NCBI GenBank assembly: GCA_002480345.1
Contig: DLBY01000062.1
Span: 1 to 27,166, forward strand
Length of the DNA stretch: 27,166 nucleotides
Reading direction: 5' to 3'
Source: Phycisphaerales bacterium UBA7812
GTDB taxonomy: Bacteria; Planctomycetota; Phycisphaerae; Phycisphaerales; UBA1924
In this document: in pieces, positions 15,342 to 24,388 of the stretch
Layout of the letters: every line of letters starts with the position of its first letter
Numbering within the stretch: the first letter of the stretch is position 1
Position numbers and translations under genes: made by a program
The notes under the pieces: model-generated
Told to the model about the DNA's origin: nothing
Seen by the model: only the letters and a program-made list of their open reading frames with translations
The model's database searches: none

Positions 15342-17078
15342 GTGCCGACACTTCCGGTTTCGGAGCTCAAAGGTCGCAAGCTGGGTCGCGTGTTGACCAA
15401 GTTGGGGTATTGCACGCGCGAGCAGGTGCACGAGGCGCTGGCGATCCAGAAGACCAAGAAGGACAAGATCGGGAAGATCCTGATCGATCTCGGGTATGTG
15501 AACGAGACGCAGGTCTCAGAGGCGCTGGCGGGTCAGGCCGGGATGGAGTACCGGGACCTGGAGGGCTTCGAGATCCCTGAAGAGGTGGTCGACGCGATCC
15601 CGGCGGAGAACGCGAACGCGTACGGGATCGTCCCGATCGAGTACGAGCCCTCCCGGAAGTTCCTCCGGGTGGCGCTCAAGAGCCACGCGAATTTCCAGGC
15701 GGTCGATGACCTGCGGCTGCTGATGGGGTTCACGGTCGAAGCGGTGGTGGCGGACCCCGCCGCGGTCGACGCGCTGATCGAGAAGCACTACGCGAGCCGC
15801 TCGAGCGCGATGACGGATCTCGTCAGCGGCATGGCGTCGGACGAGAAGTTTGCGTCGCTGGCGCAGGCGGGCGACCAGTCGATCGACCTCGATGCGGTGC
15901 TGGAGGCGGCGGACGACAACCAGATCGTCAAGCTGATCAACCTCGTGCTGCTGCAGGCGATCAAGGACCGCGCCTCGGACATCCACTTCGAGCCCTTCGA
16001 GCACGAGTTCAAGATGCGGTACCGCATCGACGGGGTGCTGTACGAGATGGTGCCCCCGCCCAAGCACTTGGGGCCCGCGATCACGAGCCGCGTGAAGGTC
16101 ATGGCGAACCTGGACATCGCGGAGCGTCGCCTGCCTCAGGACGGGCGTATCGAGCTCACGGTGGGCGGGAATCCGATCGATCTCCGCGTCGCGATCCTTC
16201 CGACGATCTACGGCGAGTCGTGCGTGATGCGTGTGCTGGACCGGTCGAATGTCGAGTTGAGCCTCGATCGCGTCGGTCTCCGCGAGGACGATCTCGAGAC
16301 CTTCGGCCGGCTGATCCGCAAGCCCAACGGGATCGTGGTCGTGACGGGCCCGACCGGTTCGGGCAAAACGACGACGCTCTACGCGGCGCTGGCGCGGCTG
16401 AACGATATCGAGACGAAGATCCTGACCGCTGAGGACCCGGTCGAGTACGACATCGATGGGCTGTGCCAGTGCCAGGTGAACCCCGACATGGGGCTGACTT
16501 TCGCGAAGCTGCTTCGTTCGTTCCTGCGTCAGGATCCCGATGTGATCCTCGTGGGCGAGATCCGCGACCTTGAGACCGCGTCGATCGCGGTGCAGGCGTC
16601 GCTGACGGGCCACTTGGTGCTCTCGACGCTGCACACCAACGACGCGCCGAGTTCGATCATTCGCCTGGTCGACCTGGGGCTCGAGCCCTTCCTGCTGACC
16701 GCGACCATCGAGGGCGTGGTGGCGCAGCGACTGGTGCGCCGTCTCGATCCGACGATCAAGGAGGCGTACACGCCCAGCGAGGAAGAACTGCTCGAACTCG
16801 GGCTGCGTCCGGAGGATGTCTCGGGACGGCAGTTCTACCGCCCGAGCCGGACGGACCGGGTGGGCGGCGGGTACAAGGGCCGCCTCGCGCTGTACGAGAT
16901 CATGGAGATGGACGACGACATGCGCGAGTTGGTGATGAAGGAAGCGAGCACCTCGGTGCTGCGCGACCACGCCCGGCGTCGCGGGATGCGGAGCCTGCGG
17001 GAGAGCGGGATGCTCGCGATCTATGACGGGCTGACCACGATCGACGAGGTGGTGCGCGAGACGCTGGGCGAGGAATGA
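15342..17078 (+). CDS. pilB: Second GspE/PilB-type assembly ATPase with two MshEN-like motifs
   Basis: A 578-residue extension-class ATPase. Two well-formed 24-residue MshEN-like motifs lie at K13-Q36 (KLGRVLTKLG, EALAIQ) and K42-Q65 (KIGKILIDLG, EALAGQ). Each keeps the final Gln and has Lys where the c-di-GMP-contacting Arg is usual. The core has SDIHFEP, MRYRIDGVLYEM, Walker A G336-PTGSGKTT (Lys342), LTAEDPVEY, Walker B DVILVGEIRDLET and GHLVLSTLHTNDAPSS. The zinc-binding cysteines before GYKGRLALYEIM are absent. The two ATPases clearly differ, so this is an old duplication or division of labour. GTG at 15342 is chosen because TAAGGAGT lies at 15329-15336; the frame is open to an ATG at 15255 without a ribosome site. 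Followed by pilC. Confidence 0.92.
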   Translation: MPTLPVSELKGRKLGRVLTKLGYCTREQVHEALAIQKTKKDKIGKILIDLGYVNETQVSEALAGQAGMEYRDLEGFEIPEEVVDAIPAENANAYGIVPIEYEPSRKFLRVALKSHANFQAVDDLRLLMGFTVEAVVADPAAVDALIEKHYASRSSAMTDLVSGMASDEKFASLAQAGDQSIDLDAVLEAADDNQIVKLINLVLLQAIKDRASDIHFEPFEHEFKMRYRIDGVLYEMVPPPKHLGPAITSRVKVMANLDIAERRLPQDGRIELTVGGNPIDLRVAILPTIYGESCVMRVLDRSNVELSLDRVGLREDDLETFGRLIRKPNGIVVVTGPTGSGKTTTLYAALARLNDIETKILTAEDPVEYDIDGLCQCQVNPDMGLTFAKLLRSFLRQDPDVILVGEIRDLETASIAVQASLTGHLVLSTLHTNDAPSSIIRLVDLGLEPFLLTATIEGVVAQRLVRRLDPTIKEAYTPSEEELLELGLRPEDVSGRQFYRPSRTDRVGGGYKGRLALYEIMEMDDDMRELVMKEASTSVLRDHARRRGMRSLRESGMLAIYDGLTTIDEVVRETLGEE

Positions 17079-17103
17079 GCGGGTGGATTGTCCCGGGATG
17101 GGG

Positions 17104-17123
17104 CCCGGCGCGTGAGCGTCGGG
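17104..17123 (+). promoter_or_regulatory. GNRA-capped hairpin in the gap before pilC
   Basis: CCCGGCGC (17104-17111) pairs with GCGTCGGG (17116-17123) with one G-T wobble around a GTGA tetraloop. It sits in the 70 bp between the second ATPase gene and pilC. It could be a mild terminator, an RNA-stability element or a translation modulator; there is no T-run. Confidence 0.3.
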
Positions 17124-17148
17124 CGTCCGGGCCGTTGGAGATTTCGGC

Positions 17149-18441
17149 ATGCCGACCTTTCAATACGAGGCTCTGAACGCTGCTGGGAAGCAGCAGCGCG
17201 GGACGATCGAGGCGTCCAACAGCGAGGAGGCGATCCAGCGGATCCGCAACCAGCAGCTGTTCCCGACGACGGTCAAGCCCGCGAAGTCCTCGAAGAAGGA
17301 CACCAGCGCCGGCGGCGACGAGGCGGCGGCGAAGAAGAAGAAAAAGAAGAAGAAGGGCGGCGGCATCGCGATCGGCGGTGTGAGCAAGAAGCAGCTCACG
17401 CTGTTCACGCGCCAGCTCTCGACGCTGCAGGACGCGGGCCTGCCGCTGCTGCGCTCGCTTCAGATCCTCGAGGGGCAGCAGAAGCCGGGCCTGATGAAGA
17501 ATGTCGTGGGGGGCGTCGTCGAAGAGGTCGAGGGCGGCTCGTCGCTCTCCGACGCGATGGCGAAGTACCCCAAGGCCTTCGATGTGCTCTACACCAAGAT
17601 GGTGCACGCGGGCGAGATCGGCGGCGTGCTGGACATCATCCTCCAGCGTCTCGCCGAGTTCATGGAGAAGGCGCAGCGGCTCAAGAGGAAGATCAACGGC
17701 GCGATGGTCTACCCGATCGCGGTCATCCTGATCGCGATGGTGATCCTGACGGCGATCATGATCTTCATCATCCCGAAGTTCGAGGAGATCTTCGCGGACT
17801 TCGGGGTGAACCTGCCCGGTCTGACGGTGTGGCTGATCGACACCAGCCGGTGGGTCGCGGGTCAGCAGGCTGGGCAGAAGATCCAGGGCTTCTGGTTCGT
17901 GCTGTGCGCCCCGTTCGTGGCGCTGATCTTCTGGAAGGTGATCCGGAAGACCAAGCCCGGCAAGGCGGTGACGGATGTCCTTCTGCTGTGGACGCCTGTG
18001 TTCGGGAACCTGATCCGCAAGACGACGATCGCGAAGTTCACGCGGACGCTGGGCACGCTGATCGGGGCGGGCGTGCCGATCCTCGACGCGGTGACGATCA
18101 CCGCGGAGACGAGCGGCAACTTCGTCTTCGAGCGTGCCCTCCGGAAGGTGCACGACTCGATCCGCGAGGGCGAGACCTTCGCCGAGCCGCTGCGGGCCTC
18201 GAAGACCTGCGACGGCATCGTGATCAACATGATCGATGTGGGCGAGGAGACGGGCGAGCTCGACGCGATGCTGATGAAGATCGCGGACAACTACGACGAG
18301 GAGGTCGATGTCGCGGTCGCGGCGCTGGTCTCGCTGCTGCAGCCCATCATGGTCATCGTGCTGGGCGGCATCATCGGGACGATCATCATCGCGATGTTCC
18401 TCCCGCTCGTCGAGATGATCAACTCGCTGAACGCCGGATGA
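17149..18441 (+). CDS. pilC: Inner-membrane platform protein (PilC/GspF)
   Basis: A 430-residue polytopic protein that couples the assembly ATPase to pseudopilin insertion. The N-terminus FQYEALNAAGKQQRGTIEA is typical. Two cytoplasmic GspF domains start at FTRQLSTLQDAGLPLLRSL and FTRTLGTLIGAGVPILDAV, each with the MxxVGExxG-type signature (MVHAGEIGG and MIDVGEETG). Three membrane helices are evident (about 188-210, 245-265 and 395-420, the last GGIIGTIIIAMFLPL). The linker at residues 45-75 is unusual, with eight consecutive lysines (62-69) flanked by Ala and Gly. The ATG has GGAG 8 nt upstream. It ends in ATGA, overlapping the first pseudopilin gene. One PilC thus serves two PilB-type ATPases and PilT. 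Confidence 0.95.
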   Translation: MPTFQYEALNAAGKQQRGTIEASNSEEAIQRIRNQQLFPTTVKPAKSSKKDTSAGGDEAAAKKKKKKKKGGGIAIGGVSKKQLTLFTRQLSTLQDAGLPLLRSLQILEGQQKPGLMKNVVGGVVEEVEGGSSLSDAMAKYPKAFDVLYTKMVHAGEIGGVLDIILQRLAEFMEKAQRLKRKINGAMVYPIAVILIAMVILTAIMIFIIPKFEEIFADFGVNLPGLTVWLIDTSRWVAGQQAGQKIQGFWFVLCAPFVALIFWKVIRKTKPGKAVTDVLLLWTPVFGNLIRKTTIAKFTRTLGTLIGAGVPILDAVTITAETSGNFVFERALRKVHDSIREGETFAEPLRASKTCDGIVINMIDVGEETGELDAMLMKIADNYDEEVDVAVAALVSLLQPIMVIVLGGIIGTIIIAMFLPLVEMINSLNAG

Positions 18442-19661
18442 CGGAAGGGACCCGCGCGATGCGCACGCAGACCGGACATCACGACGCCGCCTCGGGGCTC
18501 CCGGCGGTACGACGCGCCGCACGCCCGCGTCGCGGCTTCACGATCGTCGAGATCCTCGTGGTCATCGTGATCATCCTCGTCATCGTCGGGCTCACCTTTG
18601 TCTCGATCAACGCGGCGGTGGGGGGCGGACGCCTCCAGGCGGAACGCACCACGGTGCAGGGCCTCGCGCTCGCGGTCGAGCAGTTCACCCAGCAGTTCGG
18701 CTTCCCACCTCCGCTCGTGCAGGACGGCATCCAGGGCGTGGGCGGCGCGATGACCGTGCCCCCGGTGACGATCGATCGCGCCGGGTCGGTTTCGCAGGGG
18801 TTCCCGCTCGTGGTTCCTCCGTCCAATCCGCAGATCCGGGCCGCGGCGGTGTACAACCCCGCGTATCTGCCCAACCGCCGGTTCCTGGAGGGGTTGCCTC
18901 TCGGGGGCGGGGCGCCCTCGCTCCAGCAGACGATCGATCGGTACCAGATCGGGACGCCCGCGTGGCGCGAGGCGAACCAGCGGTACAGCAAGTACTCGCT
19001 CGCGTATTACCTCTCCGGGGCGCTGCCGTCCGCGGTGGACGGGATCGACGGGCCCGGCATGGTCCGTCCGCTCGGGGACGGGACCTTCGAGGGCGTGACC
19101 GCGGTGTCCAACAGCGCACTCGAGACCGACGGGCGATCCACCTCTCGGAACCGGTTCGATCCGTTTTACGAGTCGGATCGGGGTTCGGGGCGGGTCGTGC
19201 GTGAGTACTTCGACCTCAACGAATACCGCGAGAACGCCAACGACCCGACGCTGACGATCGGTGACCCGTCCGCGGAGACGGACTGGCGCCACGCGGCGAT
19301 CGTCGACGGGAACGGGAAGGCGTACCGCTATTACCGCTGGGAGCCGCTCAGCGAGACCTACGGCGTCCAGGTGACGGCGACCTGCCAGCTGAACATTCCT
19401 TATGTCCTGCTCGACGATGACGCGCTGGAACGGCTGATCACCGCGGGCGCGGGCAACGCTGCGACGATCGATGTCACCGGAGGGAACGCGGAGCTCCGCG
19501 GCGCCCGCTGGGCGATCGTCGGGGCCGGGCCCGACGGGCTGTTCGGCACGGAGCCCTTCGAGACGCTGCGGGCCAACCTGGATCGCCCCGAGACGGGGAC
19601 GACCGAGGCGGACTACCGCGCCCTCGCGAAGCAGGACAACATCGTGGAGGTGGGGCGGTGA
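18438..19661 (+). CDS. Large prepilin-type protein, GspG-like position
   Basis: A 407-residue class III prepilin. The leader ends RRPRRG at residues 28-33 region (ARPRRG), then the mature N-terminus FTIVEILVVIVIILVIVGLTF with Phe34 at +1 and Glu38 at +5, both hallmarks of PilD processing and filament assembly. The soluble part, about 350 residues, lacks the classical GspG C-terminal calcium loop and is nearly three times the size of E. coli GspG. It holds aromatic, Asn/Arg-rich stretches (NPAYLPNRRFLEG, YRYYRWEPLSETYG) that I do not recognise. First of five such genes, so G-like by position only. The start ATG overlaps the pilC stop (ATGA); an in-frame ATG at 18459 has GGAAGGGA 8 nt upstream and may be the real start. 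Confidence 0.85.
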   Translation: MTEGTRAMRTQTGHHDAASGLPAVRRAARPRRGFTIVEILVVIVIILVIVGLTFVSINAAVGGGRLQAERTTVQGLALAVEQFTQQFGFPPPLVQDGIQGVGGAMTVPPVTIDRAGSVSQGFPLVVPPSNPQIRAAAVYNPAYLPNRRFLEGLPLGGGAPSLQQTIDRYQIGTPAWREANQRYSKYSLAYYLSGALPSAVDGIDGPGMVRPLGDGTFEGVTAVSNSALETDGRSTSRNRFDPFYESDRGSGRVVREYFDLNEYRENANDPTLTIGDPSAETDWRHAAIVDGNGKAYRYYRWEPLSETYGVQVTATCQLNIPYVLLDDDALERLITAGAGNAATIDVTGGNAELRGARWAIVGAGPDGLFGTEPFETLRANLDRPETGTTEADYRALAKQDNIVEVGR

Positions 19662-20980
19662 GCACGAGCCGGTGTGACAACTCGAGGGCTCGCGGCTTCA
19701 CGCTCATCGAGCTCATCGCGGTGGTGACGCTGCTGCTCGTGGTGCTGGGCATCGCGGTGCCGGCCTTCACGGGCATGGTCAACGCGTCCGAGCAGTCGCT
19801 CGCGGAGAACACGCTGCGCGTCGGCGTCACCGTTGCGCGGGACATGGCGGTCCTGAACGGACGCGACTCGGGGCTCCTGTTCACCCGTGAGGCGAACGGT
19901 CGCACGCGGCTCATCCCGGTCATCAAAGTCGGGGAAATCGAGGACGCGGCTTTCAATCCTCTCGACGGGAGCCTGCAGCCGAACTCGCCGGTCATCACGC
20001 GGGATGTCTATGCGCCGGTGCCCTTCTCGACCCCGCTTCAGATGCCGCGCGGCTGGACGCTCGCGGGGTACGCGGAGCCCGGCTCGATCGACGCGGCGAC
20101 CTCCAGCAACAACGCGGTGTTCACGGAGGGCTGGTATGACTCGATCGCGTACGGCGACACGGGGCGGAACCTGATCCAGCCCCCGGCGATCGATCCGGTC
20201 CGGGATGCCGGTCACTGGATCCTCCCGGAGACGGCCTACTTCGACCGTTTCATGCAGGGCCCGGGTTCGGGCGAGGTCCCCAACGGGTTCACGCCTTCGG
20301 TGTCGAGCGCGATCGACATCAACCGCACACCGCGGCAGAGCTTCATGGTCCGTTTCGACGCGACGACCGGCGCGATGTCGCGGGGCGGGCGTCCCGCGCT
20401 CGTGCTCGATCCTCGTCCGACCTCGCTGGGGCGCGGGGCTTTCGTCGGTCCGACGCGCTGGATGCGCGCGGACCGGGTCGAGGACTACGAGGCGTGGGTC
20501 GATCGGGTGCTCGTCTCGCAGGACCTCGACGGGAGCATGACGGTCGATCCGTTCGATCGCGAGCTTCGGCTCACGGCGCTCGGCAATTTCTCCAACGACA
20601 CCGTGCTCGCGGGCGCGGTCTCCCGGCTCGCGATCTTCGAGGAGCGGGACCTGCTGTCGGGTCTCGGCGCGTCGGGTCCGAACCGCGAGACGGGCTGGAT
20701 CTACCAGCCCATCGAGGAGGACGGGCGCATCGCGTTCGACATGGACATCTACGCGGGATCGCAGCTCATCACCGACCCCGAGGATGTCCGCCTGGGCATC
20801 ACGCGCTGGGTGCAGGGCGACACGAACTTCCTCGCGATGGGGACCTTCGAGAGCGACGGGGACGGGGACACCAATGTCTACGGCGATCTCGAGTCGAACG
20901 GCAACCCCGCGGATGCGCCGCTCGCGCGGATCTACTTCATCCATCCCGGCACGGGCGAACTGACGGAGGTGCAGCGATGA
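19658..20980 (+). CDS. Large prepilin-type protein, GspH-like position
   Basis: A 440-residue prepilin-like protein with a short leader (13 residues ending ARG), then FTLIELIAVVTLLLVVLGIAV with Phe14 at +1 and Glu18 at +5. After the helix comes NASEQSLAENTLRVGVTVARDMA, resembling the GspH stretch where minor pilins continue their helix. The rest is a large uncharacterised exported domain. Asp/Gly clusters, SQDLDGSMTVDP and FESDGDGDTNVYGD, look like calcium-binding loops. It starts with GTG inside GTGA, overlapping the previous stop, with GGAGG 7 nt upstream, and ends in ATGA with the next gene. Classical GspH is about 170 residues. Function beyond minor pilin is unknown. Confidence 0.85.
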   Translation: MSTSRCDNSRARGFTLIELIAVVTLLLVVLGIAVPAFTGMVNASEQSLAENTLRVGVTVARDMAVLNGRDSGLLFTREANGRTRLIPVIKVGEIEDAAFNPLDGSLQPNSPVITRDVYAPVPFSTPLQMPRGWTLAGYAEPGSIDAATSSNNAVFTEGWYDSIAYGDTGRNLIQPPAIDPVRDAGHWILPETAYFDRFMQGPGSGEVPNGFTPSVSSAIDINRTPRQSFMVRFDATTGAMSRGGRPALVLDPRPTSLGRGAFVGPTRWMRADRVEDYEAWVDRVLVSQDLDGSMTVDPFDRELRLTALGNFSNDTVLAGAVSRLAIFEERDLLSGLGASGPNRETGWIYQPIEEDGRIAFDMDIYAGSQLITDPEDVRLGITRWVQGDTNFLAMGTFESDGDGDTNVYGDLESNGNPADAPLARIYFIHPGTGELTEVQR

Positions 20981-22311
20981 ATCAGCCGCACGCAGAGGGT
21001 GTCGCGCGCCGCGGCCGTGTCTCGACTCGCGGCTTCTCGCTCATCGAGGTGCTCATCGCGGTGCTCGTGCTGGGCGTGGGCCTGCTGGGCCTCGCGTCGG
21101 TCTTCCCGGTGGTGATCAGCCAGCAGCGTGACGCGACGGATGTGATCCGGGGCGGGGTCGCGTCCAACGCGATCCGCGACCAGATCCGGTCCAACCCCGA
21201 TATCGCGCGGGAACTGCTGAGCCAGGACGGGCTGGTCGATCGGGACGAGCCCGATCTCGATGGGGACCGCACGCCCAACGATCCGAACGACAGCGATCTC
21301 GATAACAACAACGACGGGATCCCGGACTCCTTCGACACGATCGGGCCCGGTGAGCCCGTGTTCGGCTGGCACACCCAGTATGACCCCAACGCGAATCCCA
21401 ACGCGCTCGAGCAGCGGTTCAATCCGCTGACGGGGTATTCGTACCTGTGGGAAGCGGACTGGAACTGGAGCCGGAACGCGCAGACCGCCGAGCGCCGGTA
21501 CACCTCGATCGGGGCGAACCTGCTGCAGCAGTATGTGGGCGACGGCGGGGTGTACTACCGCGACCCGGTGGAGCGCGGCATCGCGGGCGTGGGGGCGAAT
21601 GTGCCCGACCTGCCGATGGCCGCTCGTCTGTACCCGCGCCCGTATTCGAGCCCGGGAGAGCTGCGGGACGGCCCGCTGTATGTCTGGGACTTCGTGCCCC
21701 GCCGCACGCCCAGCGGGAGTGTGCAGTTCGCGGTCTTCGTGCGACGCATCGACACCGGCATCCGCCTGGGCAACGGCGTCTCGCTCTCCGAGACGCTCAC
21801 CGATCCCGGGTCGTACGGCATCTTCGCGGTGGCGCGCGATCCCGCGACGCGGCTCCCGACCCTCGACGGGACGGGCGAGTACGCGGTGCCGGTGTCCGCG
21901 AAGGCGGAGCCCGTTCCCTCGAGCGAGTATCCCTTCCGCCCCGAGTTCAGGGGCACCCCTGTCGTCCCGGTTCTTCTCGACGGTCTCCGCGTGAGTCTCG
22001 GTGCGAACACGACCGAGGTCGGCACGGCCCAGTCTCTCGAGGAGCTGCGCACGCTCGCGAGCGTGGGGCAGCGGTTCGTCGACAACCTGGGTGTCGTCCG
22101 AACGGTCGTCGAGGTCCTCGGGGAGCGGGGCAACGGTCTGGACCTCCGCGTTGAGCCCGCCTTCTCGCTGGGACAGCTGTTCCCCTCATACGACAACGCG
22201 ATCGGCCTTTCCTATCCGCAGAACGAGGGGGCGCGGGTCGGCAAGCTCCGGCAGATCGTCTTCACGCCCCAGCAGCCGGTCGATGTCTTCGTGATGGAGT
22301 TCAACCAGTGA
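20977..22311 (+). CDS. Large prepilin-type protein, GspI/PilV-like position
   Basis: A 444-residue protein with a leader ending STRG (residue 19) and mature start FSLIEVLIAVLVLGVGLLGLA, where Glu24 is +5. The GVGLLGLA run after the helix start is typical of PilV/GspI proteins. Residues 88-120 are a thrombospondin-3-like calcium-binding stretch (DEPDLDGDRTPND, then DNNNDGIPDSFD). The remaining 320 residues show no known fold that I recognise; they hold a mixed beta-like pattern with YVWDFVPRRTPSGSVQFAVF. The ATG at 20977 lies in ATGA with the upstream stop and has GGAGG 7 nt before it. The frame is open upstream, but that part overlaps the previous gene out of frame and is not coding. Confidence 0.86.
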   Translation: MNQPHAEGVARRGRVSTRGFSLIEVLIAVLVLGVGLLGLASVFPVVISQQRDATDVIRGGVASNAIRDQIRSNPDIARELLSQDGLVDRDEPDLDGDRTPNDPNDSDLDNNNDGIPDSFDTIGPGEPVFGWHTQYDPNANPNALEQRFNPLTGYSYLWEADWNWSRNAQTAERRYTSIGANLLQQYVGDGGVYYRDPVERGIAGVGANVPDLPMAARLYPRPYSSPGELRDGPLYVWDFVPRRTPSGSVQFAVFVRRIDTGIRLGNGVSLSETLTDPGSYGIFAVARDPATRLPTLDGTGEYAVPVSAKAEPVPSSEYPFRPEFRGTPVVPVLLDGLRVSLGANTTEVGTAQSLEELRTLASVGQRFVDNLGVVRTVVEVLGERGNGLDLRVEPAFSLGQLFPSYDNAIGLSYPQNEGARVGKLRQIVFTPQQPVDVFVMEFNQ

Positions 22312-24314
22312 TGCATCTGCGCGAACGAGACATCCCGAGCCGGTCCGCCGCCCCGAGCGTGCGACGGGCCTTCACGCTGGCGGAGATCGTCGTCGCGATC
22401 GGTCTGCTCGCGATCGTGGGCGTGGTGATCGGAACGATCTTCGCCGCGGTGGGCGACACGGTGACGCAGGGGCGCGAGGTCAGCAACCTCAACCGCTTCG
22501 TGGCGCGGGTCGAGCGCACGATGCGGCGCGATTTCGAGAACATGGTCCGCGAGAACGGGTTCATGGTCATCCGCAACGAGACGACCAACCTCTACAACGG
22601 GAACCGGCCCACGGCGCTGCCCGTGGCGCTCACCGTCACCGATCCCAACCCCAGGCCCCGCCGCATCGACGAGATCATGTTCTTCTCCCGCGGGGACTTC
22701 ACCAGCAAGCGCACCCCCCTCCACCCCGACATGATCGCGAAGAGCGATGTCGCGCGGGTCTACTACGGGCACGGCCAGCAGCTCCCCGAAGACCTCGGCG
22801 CCGATCCCAACAACCCCGATTACACCACGCCCTACGCCCGCCCCCGCATCGACGAGCCCATGATCGGCTTCCCGAACGCGCGGCTCGGGCAGCCCTCGTC
22901 GCTGGGCGTCGTCAACCCCAACGAGTTCGCGAGCGACTGGGCGCTGCTGCGGCATGTGACGCTGCTCGTCCCCCGGCGCACCGGCGTGCAGGAACTGCCC
23001 GACCAGGTGCTCGGGTTGCAGCCCAACATCGATCCCGCGGCCTATTACCGCGTCGCGGATTCGTCGCGGCAGGTGGCGCTCGCGCCCGCGGCGCAGAGCG
23101 CTTTTCGCTCGATCTCGGGGACCGTGCCCTACGAGGATTACCCCCTCACCAACTCTGGGCAGATCCTGCAGACCGATCCGATCGGGCGGAACATCCGCCC
23201 CTTCAACGGGTTCACGGCGCTGCTCGGGACCGACGAGACGCGTGCCCGTCCCCTGTTCACCTCGGGTCTGGTGGATGTCGCGGTCACCTCGCTCGATGAG
23301 ATCCGCGCGACGGTGACGAGGCCCTGGGGGCGCCCGAACCCGGGATCGACGATCATCGCGGAGTTCGGCCCACGCACCTGGACCGCTCACGATTTCACCT
23401 CCAACAACGACCGCTTCGGGTTCGATGCGGCCCGCGCCTACTCCGGAACCGATGGGCGTGAACGCGTCGGCACGCCCTTGTTCCAGCTCAACGGGAATGC
23501 TTACGGCTCGGGGCCTGCGCCGCGACCCCAGACCCAGCAGGAGTGGATGCTCGATGCGCTGCCCAGCGTCGCGTACGACCCGGTGAACGGGTCGCCCGAT
23601 CAGTCGGGGTACCGCGTGCGGTTCGAGGATGTGCCCCCCCGGGTCTATATCGAGCCCGGGCTCGCGGACAACGACCCCGAGGTGCGCCGGCGCGTCGCGA
23701 TCGAGCAGGCGGACCAGGAGATGCTCGCGTCCAGTGTCTTCGTGCCACGGTGCACGGAGTTCATCGTCGAGTTCAGCTTCGGGATCGTTGACCGCCGCGA
23801 CGGCGAGCCGACCTACGGGCAGCAGCTCTGGCACGGCTTGCAGCGCCGCGCTCCCAACGGGGATGTCATCGTCGATGAATTCTGGAACCGCTGGGACAAT
23901 GTGCCCCTGCAGGACTTCGCGAACCCGCAGACGCCGGACCAGTTCGGCATCCGCGGTGCGCTGCCCGATGATGCGTTCGATGACGGGAACCTGCCCCAGA
24001 ACGCGTCTCCGGACCAGGGGTTCATCGACCCCGAGATCCTCGACCTGATCCGCGTGCAGACGCGGTTCCCGCCCGACGGGACGCCTCAGGACGACACGAT
24101 CGCGGAGTATTGCTTCGGCTACACCTACCGCGATTTCAACACCGACACCGACGGCGACGGCGCGCGGGCGGGCGACGAGGACGATATCGACCGCACCTGG
24201 CCCTGGCCGACCACCGTGCGGATCACGATGCGTTTCGTGGATCCGGGCGATCTCGAGCGTGAGCAGACCTTCCAGTTCGAGTTCCGCGTCCCGGCGCTCG
24301 AGGGGAGGCTGTGA
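22311..24314 (+). CDS. Very large prepilin-type protein, GspJ-like position
   Basis: A 667-residue minor-pilin-like protein, more than three times the size of E. coli GspJ. The leader ends VRRA, with Ala instead of the near-invariant Gly at -1, followed by FTLAEIVVAIGLLAIVGVVIG; Phe21 is +1 and Glu25 is +5. The continuing helix with LNRFVARVERTMRRDFENM is like GspJ, where an Arg-Asp-rich helix follows. Near the end, residues about 606-622 (FNTDTDGDGARAGDED) form a calcium-binding-like Asp cluster. Only two or three cysteines in all, so no disulfide scaffold is apparent. TGATG joins it to the previous gene; ATG at 22311 is chosen over the GTG one codon earlier. The next gene follows at once. 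Confidence 0.82.
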   Translation: MHLRERDIPSRSAAPSVRRAFTLAEIVVAIGLLAIVGVVIGTIFAAVGDTVTQGREVSNLNRFVARVERTMRRDFENMVRENGFMVIRNETTNLYNGNRPTALPVALTVTDPNPRPRRIDEIMFFSRGDFTSKRTPLHPDMIAKSDVARVYYGHGQQLPEDLGADPNNPDYTTPYARPRIDEPMIGFPNARLGQPSSLGVVNPNEFASDWALLRHVTLLVPRRTGVQELPDQVLGLQPNIDPAAYYRVADSSRQVALAPAAQSAFRSISGTVPYEDYPLTNSGQILQTDPIGRNIRPFNGFTALLGTDETRARPLFTSGLVDVAVTSLDEIRATVTRPWGRPNPGSTIIAEFGPRTWTAHDFTSNNDRFGFDAARAYSGTDGRERVGTPLFQLNGNAYGSGPAPRPQTQQEWMLDALPSVAYDPVNGSPDQSGYRVRFEDVPPRVYIEPGLADNDPEVRRRVAIEQADQEMLASSVFVPRCTEFIVEFSFGIVDRRDGEPTYGQQLWHGLQRRAPNGDVIVDEFWNRWDNVPLQDFANPQTPDQFGIRGALPDDAFDDGNLPQNASPDQGFIDPEILDLIRVQTRFPPDGTPQDDTIAEYCFGYTYRDFNTDTDGDGARAGDEDDIDRTWPWPTTVRITMRFVDPGDLEREQTFQFEFRVPALEGRL

Positions 24315-24388
24315 TGCGTGCGAACGGTCAGCGAACGAGCCGAGATGCGGATGAGACGAGAGACGGATCGGGACCAAGGAGGCCGCTG

